A DNA stretch of 37,444 nucleotides from Pseudomonadota bacterium. GTDB lineage: Bacteria > Myxococcota > Myxococcia > Myxococcales > Myxococcaceae. The notes under the pieces were generated by a model that saw only the letters and a list, made by a program, of their open reading frames with translations, ran no database searches and was not told where the DNA came from. Below, one piece after another: positions 27,189 to 35,553 of the stretch. A program made the translations under genes and the position numbers. Numbering within the stretch: position 1 is the first letter of the stretch; every line of letters begins with the position of its first letter. The stretch covers positions 1 to 37,444 of the forward strand of contig JAFADT010000354.1 in the NCBI GenBank assembly GCA_023424585.1, written 5' to 3'.

Positions 27189-28841
27189 TCACTCGCCCTG
27201 CATCAGGCCCGTGATGCGGCCGTCCGGGTGGACGGTGACGCGGCGGGCGGCGGGCTCGCGGGGCAGGCCCGGCATCGTGAGCAGCTCTCCGGTCAGCGCC
27301 ACCAGGAAGCCCGCTCCCGCGGACAGGCGCACCTCGCGCACCGTCAGCGTGAAGCCTCGCGGCCGCCCCGTCTTCGACGGATCGTCCGACAGGGACAGGT
27401 GCGTCTTCGCCATGCACACCGGCAGCCCCGCGCCGCCCAGCGCCCGCGCCGTCTCCAGGTCCTTGCGCGCCCCCGACGTGAAGGCCACGTCGTCCGCGCC
27501 GTACACCGCGCGCGCGATGGCGCGGATCTTCTCCTCCGGCGCCTGCTCCAGCGCGTAGAGGAAGCGCGGCTTCGGCGGCGCCGCGTCCGTTGCGTCGAGC
27601 ATCGCCAGCACCGTGTCCGCCAGCTCCAGCGAGCCCTCGCCGCCCCTGCTGAAGCCGTCGCACACCGCGATGCCCACGCCCCGCGCCTTCGCGAACGCGC
27701 GCAGCTCGTCCAGCTCGGCTTCCGTGTCCTGCGGGAAGCGGTTCACGCACAGCACCGCCGGCAGGCCGAACGCCGCCACCGACTCCAGGTGCTTCTCCAG
27801 GTGGTTGAAGCCCTTGAGCAGCGCCTCGCGGTCCGGCTCCGCCACCTGCGCGGCCGCCGCGCCGCCGTGGTGCTTGAGCGCGCGCAGCGTCACCACCAGC
27901 ATCACGCCCCGGGGCCACACGCCCGCGCTCCGGCACTTGATGTCCAGGAACTTCTCCGCGCCCAGGTCGAAGCCGAAGCCCGCCTCCGTCACCACCTCGT
28001 CCGCGTACGCGAGCGCCATCCGCGTGCCCACCACCGACGAACACCCATGCGCGATGTTGCCGAACGGCCCCGCGTGGACGAGCGCCGGTCCGCCCTCGCG
28101 CGTCTGGGCCAGGTTGGGCATCAGCGCGTCCTTGAGCAGCGCCACCATGGACGCCGCCGCGTTCACGTCGTTCGCGCGCACGGGCGAGCCGTCCGGCGCC
28201 TGCCCCACCACGATGCGCCCCAGCCGCGCCTCCAGGTCCTTCAGGTTCTCCGCCAGCGCCAGGATGGCCATCACCTCGCTGGCGGCCGTGATGTCGAAGG
28301 ACGTCTCGCGCGGCACGCCGTGCGCCTTGCCGCCCAGCCCCACGATGACGTTGCGCAGGAACCGGTCGTTCATGTCCAGCGCGCGCCGCCAGCGCACCCG
28401 CGTGCCCTCCAGCGCCACCGGGTGGCCGTAGTACACGGCGTTGTCCACCAGCGCGGACAGCAGGTTGTGCGCGCTGGTGATGGCGTGCAGGTCGCCGGTG
28501 AAGTGCAGGTTGATGTCCGCCGCCGGCTCCAGGCTCGCCTGCCCGCCGCCGGTGCCGCCGCCCTTCACGCCGAAGACGGGCCCCAGGGACGGCTCGCGCA
28601 GCGCCGCCACCGCCTTGCGGCCCCGCTTGCGCAGGCCCATGGCCAGCGCCACCGACATGGTCGTCTTGCCCTCGCCCGGGGGCGTGGGGTTGATGGCGGA
28701 CACCAGCACCATGCGGCCCTGACGCGTGCTGCGGCCCAGGGCGTCCAGGGACACCTTGGCGCGGTCGCGGCCCCAGGGGAGGACATCTTCCGGCGCGAGC
28801 CCCAGCTCGGCGCCGACTTCAGTGATGGGACGGAGCGTCAT
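27189..28841 (-). CDS. fhs: Formate-tetrahydrofolate ligase
   Basis: A protein of 550 residues, close to the usual ~555. The enzyme makes 10-formyl-tetrahydrofolate from formate, ATP and tetrahydrofolate in one-carbon metabolism. Landmarks are the ATP-binding INPTPPGEGKTT (50-61), REPSLGPVFGVKGGGTGGG, the INLHFTGDLHAITSAHNLLSAL segment, GIAVCDGFSRGGEG and the C-terminal LTGELLTMPGLPREPAA. The ATG at 28839-28841 starts MTLRPITEVGAELGL, normal for the family. It stands alone with no folate gene nearby. The toxin-like gene lies downstream on the same strand and the coiled-coil gene is divergent. Confidence 0.97.
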   Translation of the reverse strand: MTLRPITEVGAELGLAPEDVLPWGRDRAKVSLDALGRSTRQGRMVLVSAINPTPPGEGKTTMSVALAMGLRKRGRKAVAALREPSLGPVFGVKGGGTGGGQASLEPAADINLHFTGDLHAITSAHNLLSALVDNAVYYGHPVALEGTRVRWRRALDMNDRFLRNVIVGLGGKAHGVPRETSFDITAASEVMAILALAENLKDLEARLGRIVVGQAPDGSPVRANDVNAAASMVALLKDALMPNLAQTREGGPALVHAGPFGNIAHGCSSVVGTRMALAYADEVVTEAGFGFDLGAEKFLDIKCRSAGVWPRGVMLVVTLRALKHHGGAAAAQVAEPDREALLKGFNHLEKHLESVAAFGLPAVLCVNRFPQDTEAELDELRAFAKARGVGIAVCDGFSRGGEGSLELADTVLAMLDATDAAPPKPRFLYALEQAPEEKIRAIARAVYGADDVAFTSGARKDLETARALGGAGLPVCMAKTHLSLSDDPSKTGRPRGFTLTVREVRLSAGAGFLVALTGELLTMPGLPREPAARRVTVHPDGRITGLMQGE

Positions 28842-29021
28842 GGCAGGGGACTCTCCGTGTCCCGCTGGAGGAGGTCAACGCTCGCGGCACGGGGGGCGGC
28901 AGGCAGGCGCACGCCGCGCGAGGGTTCCCTGGACGGGGAGCGGGTGGGAGGATGCGCGCGCAGCGCGGAGCCCGGGAGCGCGTTCGAATAGGCGGCCGGG
29001 AGTTCCGTCAGGGAGAGCATC

Positions 29022-29795
29022 ATGAATCGCATCCTCGGCATCGCATCGGTGGGGTTGTCTTCGCTGGCGCTCGGCGTGGCCCTGTGGGGGCCCGGGAAGT
29101 CGGAGGCCCCCGTGCCCCAGGAGGCGCCCCGCGTGCAGGACTCGGCGGCGGACGTGCGGGCGCTCCAGAACCGCGTGAAGGCGCTGGAGGAGACGGTGCA
29201 GCTCCTGTCCCGGCGGATGATGGCCTTCGAGCAGGGCGGCGGCACGGCCTCGGCCGGCACGGGCGGCCCTCCGCCCGCGGGCCTGGAGGCGGAGGTCGCG
29301 AAGCTGCGCGAGGAGCTGCGCGGCGTGATGGTGGGCGAGGCGCTGACCAACGACAGCGCGAGGCAGTCGCTGAAGGAGCTGATGCGCACGGTGCAGGACG
29401 AGCAGCGCACCGAGCAGCGTCAGCAGTGGCAGCAGCAGGTGGACCAGATGCGCGCGCAGGCGGAGTCCGAGCGCTCCGCGCGCCTCAAGACCTTCATCAC
29501 CAACGCGCGCCTCAACTACAGCCAGGAGCAGGCGCTGACGAAGGCGATGCAGGCCGAGGACGCCAGGCGCCAGGAGCTGGCGGCGTCGATGGCGGGAGGT
29601 CGGCCGGGGCGTGACATGCGCCAGCAGATGCGCGACCTGCGCCAGCAGACGGACGCGGAGATGCAGAAGGTGCTCAGCGCGGAGCAGATGACGCAGTATC
29701 AGGAGATGCGCCGCGACGACATGAACCCGCGAGGCGCTGGCGGCCCCCGGGGCGGCCCCATCGGCGGTGGCTGGGACACGCGCGGCGGGCAGTAG
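29022..29795 (+). CDS. Exported coiled-coil protein, unknown function
   Basis: A protein of 257 residues with an N-terminal hydrophobic segment (RILGIASVGLSSLALGVALWG) that acts as a signal or anchor. Two coiled-coil regions follow (about 42-66, ALQNRVKALEETVQLL, and about 85-150, rich in Q, E and R). The C-terminal part has SQEQALTKAMQAEDARRQEL and LSAEQMTQYQEMRRDD, which recall the repeated motifs of periplasmic Spy/CpxP-like proteins, though I cannot confirm the family. The tail is rich in Gly and Arg. GGGAGAG lies 7-13 bases before the ATG. It is divergent from fhs and probably acts in the envelope. Confidence 0.7.
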   Translation: MNRILGIASVGLSSLALGVALWGPGKSEAPVPQEAPRVQDSAADVRALQNRVKALEETVQLLSRRMMAFEQGGGTASAGTGGPPPAGLEAEVAKLREELRGVMVGEALTNDSARQSLKELMRTVQDEQRTEQRQQWQQQVDQMRAQAESERSARLKTFITNARLNYSQEQALTKAMQAEDARRQELAASMAGGRPGRDMRQQMRDLRQQTDAEMQKVLSAEQMTQYQEMRRDDMNPRGAGGPRGGPIGGGWDTRGGQ

Positions 29796-29988
29796 CCGCT
29801 CGGCCGTCGGGGCCTCCAGGCGCGGGACGTCCTCGCTGGCGAAGGCGCCCGCCAGGGCCGCCGACGAGCGGAGGGGACCCGGTCCCAGCAGGCATTCGCG
29901 GGCAGGTCTCCGTCCCGTTCCTCCAGGAAGAGGAACGGGACGTCCGCGTCGAGGGCCTCGGCCTGGGCGCGCGTGATGCCCCCGGTGC
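29796..29988 (-). pseudogene. Possible gene remnant downstream of the AsmA-like gene
   Basis: On the minus strand, directly after the AsmA-like stop, an open frame with strong G/C third positions reads GGITRAQAEALDADVPFLFL then EERDGDLPANACW. About 60 bases later coding-like sequence continues in another frame (RSSAALAGAFASEDVPRLE). No start codon or full domain is visible, so I read it as a truncated, frameshifted remnant of an unknown gene. High G+C content could mimic coding, so confidence is low. Confidence 0.25.
29911..29942. terminator. 13-bp perfect hairpin between convergent genes
   Basis: CGTCCCGTTCCTC and GAGGAACGGGACG pair over 13 bases with a six-base loop CAGGAA. It lies 116 bp after the coiled-coil gene and 47 bp after the AsmA-like gene on the other strand, a suitable site for a bidirectional terminator. 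It also falls inside the possible gene remnant. No T-tract is seen. Confidence 0.5.
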
Positions 29989-32706
29989 CTACTTCCCGCC
30001 GAAGATGCCCTTGAGCCGCTTCTTCGCTTCTTCCTCGGCGCGCTGCTTGGCCTTCTCCTGCTCGAGGCGGGCCTGGTCCTCCAGCTTCTTCTTCTCCTCG
30101 TTGGCGCGCGCCTCCAGCTCCTGGCGCTTGGCCTCCGCCTCGGCCTTGGCCTTGTCCTGGCCGCCCGTGACGAGGTCCTGCACGGCCTTGCCCTTCTCAC
30201 CCAGCAGGCCGCCCACCGCGGCTCCTCCGGCCAGCTTCAGGATGGTCGTCGCCGCCGGCTTCACGTCCACGCCCGTCACGTCCGGGCTCCACGCCTTGCC
30301 CGCGATCTTCAGCCCCACCGGGATGGACTCCGTCGGCGTCACCTTGCCCATCGTCAGCGTCTTGATGGTCGAGGGCGTCAGCGACACGCCGCCCGTCAGG
30401 TCCAGCGTGCCGTCCAACCCGACGCCGCCGTTGAAGCTCATCGCCGCCTCCGGCCGTGTCCAGGTGATGGGCTTGCTCAGCTGCGCCACGCCGTTCTTGA
30501 TGGTCACGCTGAAGGGCAGGTCCCCCCCCAGCGACGTCACCTCGTTGCTCTTGAGCGCCTTCGACGCGAAGGGCAGCGCCTTGGACAGCGGCCCCGTCAC
30601 GGACGACACCAGGTCCTTGCCCAGGAACGTGCCCTCCAGCAGGTTGCCGTTGATGCCGCCCAGCAGCGTCTGCCGCAGCTTCTCCGGCGTGTAGCCCACG
30701 CCCTGCACGTCCACGTTGCCGTTGAACTTGCCCGTCAGCACCTGCTTCGGCGTGCGCTCCGCCAGCGCCTGCGCCACCTCCAGGTTCTGCACCTGCACCT
30801 TCGCGGTGAAGGGCCGGGCCTCCGGCGCGGGCCCCAGCCGGAGGGTCGTCCCGTCCGCCACCACCTTGCCGCCGTAGATGCCCGTCGAGAACCTCTCCAC
30901 CGTGATGAGGTCGTCCACCATCTTCACCACGCCCGTCACGTGGGTGAGGTCCATCGCGGTGTAGCGCAGCGACCCGATGTTGAACTGGATGTCACCCCGG
31001 TAGCCGTTGAAGCGGTTGGGCGCCCCCGGCGGCGGCTCCGGCGGGAGCTTTCCGCCGTTGCGCGCCAGCACCTGCTCCTCGCTCATCAACAACTTCTCCG
31101 CATCCAGCTTCGCGGCCTTCACGTCCGCCTTGAAGGTCGTCGTCGCCTTCTTGCCCGTGCCCGCCAGCGTCACCGAGGCGGTGCCCGTCACCGTGTCCTC
31201 CAGCGCGCCCAGGCTCATGCTGCTGACGTTCACCGTCATCCCGCTGCCCGTCTTCGCCGGCGCGTACGTGCCCGCCGCCGCGACCTCCAGCCGCTGCCCC
31301 GGCGCCTTGTTCACCAGCAGGCCCGGCCGCAGGTCCACGCCGTTCAGGTCCGCCTTCGCGTCGAAGCGCAGCGCGCCGCCGCTCGCCGCCGCGCCCGTCA
31401 CCTTCGCGTTCAGCTTCATCGCGCCGCCGGCGTCCTTCGTCAGCTGATCCGGCACCCGCAGCCGCACCGGCGTCAGGTCCACCGCGATGTCGAGGGCCTG
31501 CGCGTCCTGCGTGCCGCTGCCGCGCACGTCCAGGCCAATGGGGCCGGCGATCATCCCGTCGAGCTGCTTGCGCAGCGGCGGGTAGTACTCGGCGAGCACG
31601 GCGGGGTCCAGGTTGCGCCCCGTCAGCTCGAAGCCCTCCACCGCGGGCTTGTCCGTGAGCATCCCCTTCACCTTGCCCTTGCCCGTGATGGCGGCGGGGC
31701 CCAGGCCCAGGTTCAGCTTGTCCAGCGCCAGGTCACCCGCGGCCATGTCGCCCGTCACGTCCGTGTCGAGCACCACGTCCAGCGCCTTGCCGCCCTCCGA
31801 GCCCGCGAACTTCATCCCCAGCGCCTTGATGACGCCCACCAGCTTCGTGGGGCCCTTGCCGCCGGGCACCGCGCCGCCCAGGTCCGCCTTCCAGTCCGCG
31901 TCCAGCGTGCCCGCCTGGAGCCCCACGTCCGGAGGCAGGAACGGCCCCAGCGGCGACAGGTCGATGTGCTCCGCCTTCAGCGTCACCTGCTCCGGCGTGG
32001 GGATGAGCGTCGCCGGCAGCGGCGCCGCGGCGAGCGTCATCTTCAGGTTCTGCTTCTCCGCCAGCACCGCCGCCGCCAGGTCCACCTTCAGCGGCTGGCC
32101 CACGCGCAGGTCCTTCACCTCGATGTCCAGGTCCTTCACCGCCAGCTCGCGCGCCTGCGCGCCGCCCGCGCGGTCCACGAAGCGGATGGCGCCGTCGGTG
32201 AGCGCCGCGCGCTCCACGTGCACGCCCGACAGGTCCGTGGGCTGCGACTCCTCCTCCGGCGTCTCCTCCTTCGGCTGCTGCGCGGCCAGCTTCTCCTGGA
32301 GCCGCTGCACGTTGGTGGTGCCGTCCGCCAGGCGGAGGACGTTCACGGTGAGCCCGGACACCTCGGCGTTCTTCACCTGGATGTCCTTGCCCTTCGACGT
32401 GAGCAGCGGCATCGCCGCCACGCTCACCGTCACGTCCTTCACCTCCGCGAGCGGCAGGTCCTCGCCCTCGGCGGCGCCCACGCTGACGTTCTGGATGTGC
32501 GCGCCCACGTAGGGAAAGAGCTTCGTGGAGACGTCGCCAATCTCGATGGGGCGCCCCAGCTTCTGCGAGTACGTCGCCGCCTGGTCTCGCGCCGTCTTCA
32601 GCAGGATGGCGTCCAGGCGCGACAGCACCACCGCCACGATGGCAATCAGGAGGACGAGGATGCCTCCCAGCACATACGGCCAACGCTTCTTCTTCACTGC
32701 CGCCAC
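29989..32706 (-). CDS. AsmA-family envelope protein
   Basis: A protein of 905 residues. A Lys-rich N-terminus and one membrane helix (PYVLGGILVLLIAIVAVVL, about 10-28) anchor it in the inner membrane. The rest is a long repetitive beta-rich region of the AsmA/TamB-like type: LGRPIEIGDVSTKLFPYVGA near 50, many DxDV and 'DLA' strands, and the C-terminal AsmA segment LRQTLLGGINGNLLEGTFLG and GVGLDGTLDLTGGVSLTP. AsmA-like proteins are thought to carry phospholipids between membranes or affect outer membrane assembly. The last ~65 residues form a highly charged helix (KAEAEAKRQELEARANEEKK), an unusual addition. The GTG at 32704-32706 is preceded by GGAGGAGG. Confidence 0.88.
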   Translation of the reverse strand: MAAVKKKRWPYVLGGILVLLIAIVAVVLSRLDAILLKTARDQAATYSQKLGRPIEIGDVSTKLFPYVGAHIQNVSVGAAEGEDLPLAEVKDVTVSVAAMPLLTSKGKDIQVKNAEVSGLTVNVLRLADGTTNVQRLQEKLAAQQPKEETPEEESQPTDLSGVHVERAALTDGAIRFVDRAGGAQARELAVKDLDIEVKDLRVGQPLKVDLAAAVLAEKQNLKMTLAAAPLPATLIPTPEQVTLKAEHIDLSPLGPFLPPDVGLQAGTLDADWKADLGGAVPGGKGPTKLVGVIKALGMKFAGSEGGKALDVVLDTDVTGDMAAGDLALDKLNLGLGPAAITGKGKVKGMLTDKPAVEGFELTGRNLDPAVLAEYYPPLRKQLDGMIAGPIGLDVRGSGTQDAQALDIAVDLTPVRLRVPDQLTKDAGGAMKLNAKVTGAAASGGALRFDAKADLNGVDLRPGLLVNKAPGQRLEVAAAGTYAPAKTGSGMTVNVSSMSLGALEDTVTGTASVTLAGTGKKATTTFKADVKAAKLDAEKLLMSEEQVLARNGGKLPPEPPPGAPNRFNGYRGDIQFNIGSLRYTAMDLTHVTGVVKMVDDLITVERFSTGIYGGKVVADGTTLRLGPAPEARPFTAKVQVQNLEVAQALAERTPKQVLTGKFNGNVDVQGVGYTPEKLRQTLLGGINGNLLEGTFLGKDLVSSVTGPLSKALPFASKALKSNEVTSLGGDLPFSVTIKNGVAQLSKPITWTRPEAAMSFNGGVGLDGTLDLTGGVSLTPSTIKTLTMGKVTPTESIPVGLKIAGKAWSPDVTGVDVKPAATTILKLAGGAAVGGLLGEKGKAVQDLVTGGQDKAKAEAEAKRQELEARANEEKKKLEDQARLEQEKAKQRAEEEAKKRLKGIFGGK

Positions 32707-32951
32707 GGTTCCTCCTCCGTCGGGAGAGCGGTCGAACGCTTAGCGCAGCGCCAAGGGGGCTGCACCTCCCATGCTCCTGGGGAGGTTGCCAGCGTGACGG
32801 TCAACCGCCGGGGGAACGGCACACTCCCGTCGACCCCTGCATCTAGGCACGACCCTCCCCTGTCGGAAGGGGGGCACATCCTCGGGGATGCAAAAGTCCG
32901 CCTGCTTTCAGCGAATCACGGGATTCGAGCGGGGCCGTGGCGCCCCGCCCC

Positions 32952-33413
32952 TCAGAGGTCGATGACCTCCGGCTCGGCCCCGGACGCGGGCGGCGGGTCG
33001 CCCTGGCCCTCCAGGAGGAAGCCCCAGGGCGCGTACACGTTCCCGCCCGTGAACGCGTCCACGTAGAGCACCACCGGCGTGTCCAGCCCCTCGTAGGTCA
33101 CCTCGAAGATGGACAGCCGGCCCTGGCCCTGGCCGAGCCCGTCCACCTGGGTGAACTCGCAGCAGTCCCCCATGCGGCGCCACGCCACCGGCTGGCCCTG
33201 GGGCCCCCGCAGGAGCTTGAAGTACGCCATCACGCCCTTGTCCCCCCAGCCCACGCGCACCGGGTTCTCCGGCCGGGTGCCGTAGGTCAGCGGATCCGGC
33301 CGCGCCGGCTTCAGGGGGGCGTTCTGGCGCATCACCTCCTCGAAGGACGTGCCCGGGGACGCGCACGCCGTCAGGAGCAGCACCGCCGCGGGGATGACTC
33401 GGAACAGGGACAT
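32952..33413 (-). CDS. Small lipoprotein of a conserved unknown family
   Basis: A protein of 153 residues. The ATG at 33411-33413 has GGAGG upstream and gives a lipoprotein signal MSLFRVIPAAVLLLTAC with lipobox LTAC. The mature part reads YGTRPENPVRVGWG, FKLLRGPQGQPVAWRRMGDC, CEFT and FEVTYEGLDTPVVLYVD, which I recall from short lipoproteins of Bacteroidetes and other phyla; some are labelled with an aldolase name in databases, but no aldolase motif is visible here. Two adjacent Cys (DCCEF) may form or bind something. It lies 245 bp upstream of the AsmA-like gene start, on the same strand. Function is unknown. Confidence 0.8.
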   Translation of the reverse strand: MSLFRVIPAAVLLLTACASPGTSFEEVMRQNAPLKPARPDPLTYGTRPENPVRVGWGDKGVMAYFKLLRGPQGQPVAWRRMGDCCEFTQVDGLGQGQGRLSIFEVTYEGLDTPVVLYVDAFTGGNVYAPWGFLLEGQGDPPPASGAEPEVIDL

Positions 33414-33572
33414 CGGGAACCTCCAGCTCGGCCTGGGAAACCCCCCAAGCTGGCGTCCGCCCCGGCCCCGGTGCATCCCATCCTCTCGTCGGACCGTCCT
33501 CCGGGAAACGCACCCTCGGGGCCAGCGCACACGCGCAAGGCCCCGAGGGGAAGGACGACCAGGCTCCCCGCC

Positions 33573-34490
33573 TCAACGGAGCGGCTTCAGGTCCAGGCCC
33601 AGCTCGTGGCGGTAGCGCTCGAAGCAGCGCGCGCCCGCCGTCAGCCGCAGCAGGGCCCCTTCCGCCAGGGGCCGCGCGCACGCGGGGTTCGCCTCCACCA
33701 GCGGGCGCAGCACCTCCTGGTTCCACGCCTCGGAGTGCTTCACGTCCAGCGTGGAGTGCAGCGCGTAGTAGCGCCGCACGCGCATGTCGAAGCCCAGGCG
33801 CTTCAGGCCCTCGTTGACGCACGCGGTGCGGCCCGGGGCGGTCTCCTCCACGATGCCCAGCGCGCCCACCGCGTGGTACGCGTAGCGGCGGTTGAACGCG
33901 AGCGCGCAGAGCAGGTTCGCCAGCGCGTGCGCCTCCCACACCGTGTCCTCGTCCGTGGGCCGCAACCCCAGCGCTCGCGCCATCTCCGCGAGCATCGGCC
34001 CGTGCATCGCGTCCTCGCGCCCGCGGCCCAGCTCGTCCCAGTAGTTGCGCGCCAGCTCCAGCTTCGCCCGCGTGGGCAGCTGAAGCTGCGTCAGCGCCAC
34101 CAGGTCGTCGAAGCCCGCCTCGCCCGCGACCTCCTGCGTGAGGAACCAGTCCAGCTGCGCCCGCGTGGCCTGCGTCGCGAGCCAGGGGAACAGCGGATCA
34201 TGCTGTCCGGGACCGGACTCCTTCAGGTCCTCGAACCACGCGATGAACCCGTCCGCGTCCTCCGGCGCCTCGGCGGCCCAGGCGGCCACGCGCCGCCGCT
34301 CCGCCTCCACGTACTCGCCTTCGAGCAGGCGCAACCGCGCCTCCTCCTGCACGGCTGCTCGCCAGCCCTCGGCGGGGAACCCCGGGGCCAGTCGCGCGCG
34401 GTTGAAGCGCAAGAGGGCCCGATGAAGCCGTTCGGACAGGCGTGCGTCCTCCCTCCCCGCTTCCCCAGCCACCTCGCCAAGCCCGCTCAT
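33573..34490 (-). CDS. Heme-oxygenase-like iron-containing redox protein
   Basis: A protein of 305 residues. The all-helical sequence with WFEDLKESGPGQHDPLFPWL, TRAQLDWFLTQEVAGEAGFDD, NYWDELGRGREDAMHGPML and YYALHSTLDVKHSEAWNQEV fits the heme-oxygenase-like di-iron oxidase group (iron-containing redox enzymes; PqqC/CADD-related). Candidate iron ligands are the E in TQEVAGE, the E and H in NYWDELGRGREDAMHG and the H-x-x-L-D-x-x-H of LHSTLDVKH. Such enzymes oxidise small substrates, sometimes a fatty acid or amino acid derivative; the substrate here is unknown. The ATG at 34488-34490 (MSGLGEV) is divergent from the amidinohydrolase gene, whose start is 55 bp away, so the two may be co-regulated. 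Confidence 0.8.
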   Translation of the reverse strand: MSGLGEVAGEAGREDARLSERLHRALLRFNRARLAPGFPAEGWRAAVQEEARLRLLEGEYVEAERRRVAAWAAEAPEDADGFIAWFEDLKESGPGQHDPLFPWLATQATRAQLDWFLTQEVAGEAGFDDLVALTQLQLPTRAKLELARNYWDELGRGREDAMHGPMLAEMARALGLRPTDEDTVWEAHALANLLCALAFNRRYAYHAVGALGIVEETAPGRTACVNEGLKRLGFDMRVRRYYALHSTLDVKHSEAWNQEVLRPLVEANPACARPLAEGALLRLTAGARCFERYRHELGLDLKPLR

Positions 34491-34512
34491 GGTGCGCACC
34501 CTCTCTCCACGT

Positions 34513-34538
34513 CCCGGAAGGCGGGAGTGCCTTCCGGG
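34513..34538. promoter_or_regulatory. Hairpin in the divergent promoter/leader region
   Basis: CCCGGAAGGC and GCCTTCCGGG form a perfect 10-bp stem with loop GGGAGT, located between the divergent heme-oxygenase-like gene and the amidinohydrolase gene, 8 bases before ATG 34546. As DNA it could be an operator for both genes; as RNA it would sit at the ribosome binding site of the amidinohydrolase gene and could control translation. Confidence 0.5.
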
Positions 34539-34545
34539 CTCATGT

Positions 34546-35490
34546 ATGGGGATGACCTTGCACACCGGCTACAACGCTCCCGCCACCTTCGCTGTCAGTC
34601 AGGTGCGCTGCGAGAAGGACCATGTCCGCTCCCGCGACTGCGCGTATCAGGTCGCCTGGAACATCAACCCGCACATGAAGCCCGGCGCCGTCGCGTGGCG
34701 GCGCGCGTGCGCGCAGCACCGCGGGCTCCTGCGCGCGCTGCGGGACGCGGGCGCGGGCTTCTTCGAGCTGCCCTTCGTCCATGGCGCGTTCGACTCCGTG
34801 TTCGCCAAGGACAACGCGGTGCTCGTCTGTCAGGAGGGAGCGCTGCGCGCGCTGCTCGCGACCATGCGCCATGGCCAGCGCCGCAACGAACAGCGCGCGC
34901 GGGCCCGGTGGCTGGCCGCGCGCGGCTTCGACGTCATCGAGCCCCCGCGCGTGCACATCGAAGGGGGCGACGTGGCCATGCTGCCCGCGGGCCGGGGCGC
35001 CCTGCTGGGCTGGGGCCAGCGCTCCACGCGGCGCGCCGCGGGCGTGCTGGAGGCCTTCCTCGCCGCGCCCGTCACGCCGCTGGAGCTGCGCGACCCGTAC
35101 CTCTACCACCTGGACACCGCGCTCACCGTCCTGTCCGACGGCACCGCGCTGGTGTGCCCGGAGGCCTTCACGCCGGAGTCGCTGCGCAGGTTGACGCGCA
35201 CGGAGGGCATCCAGCAGGTGATCCCCATCGCGCGCGAGGACGCGCTCGCGTTCGGGCTCAACCTGGTGGAGGTGGGCGACACCGTCCTCGTCGGCGCGCG
35301 CGTGCCCCGCGTGGAGGCGGTGCTGCGCGGCCTGGGGCGCCGGCCCGTCAGCGTGCGGTTGGATCAATTCCACCTGGCCGGCGGCAGCGCGGCGTGCCTC
35401 GTGGCGCGCGTGCACGCGCTGCCGCCCCTGTCCGCCCGGCGCTTCCGCGAGGAGCGGGCCCGGGACGCGGCCCGGCCGCTCTCCGCCTGA
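34546..35490 (+). CDS. Amidinotransferase-superfamily hydrolase (DDAH/arginine deiminase-like)
   Basis: A protein of 314 residues (from ATG 34546; ATG 34552 is equally possible, and neither has a good ribosome binding site). The guanidino-modifying fold is shown by VFAKDNAVLV near 85, the catalytic HIEGGD (137-142), the catalytic His in YLYHLDTAL (H188) and the nucleophile Cys in LAGGSAACLV (C284). The family hydrolyses arginine or methylarginine to citrulline plus ammonia or amine, or transfers amidino groups. The compact size and lone domain favour a dimethylargininase-like enzyme. It is divergent from the heme-oxygenase-like gene, with a strong hairpin between them. Confidence 0.88.
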   Translation: MGMTLHTGYNAPATFAVSQVRCEKDHVRSRDCAYQVAWNINPHMKPGAVAWRRACAQHRGLLRALRDAGAGFFELPFVHGAFDSVFAKDNAVLVCQEGALRALLATMRHGQRRNEQRARARWLAARGFDVIEPPRVHIEGGDVAMLPAGRGALLGWGQRSTRRAAGVLEAFLAAPVTPLELRDPYLYHLDTALTVLSDGTALVCPEAFTPESLRRLTRTEGIQQVIPIAREDALAFGLNLVEVGDTVLVGARVPRVEAVLRGLGRRPVSVRLDQFHLAGGSAACLVARVHALPPLSARRFREERARDAARPLSA

Positions 35491-35553
35491 AAACGAAGAC
35501 CTCCACGGGCGACGCGGCGCGCGGGGAGGTCCGGGTGAAGCGGGGGAGGGCGC

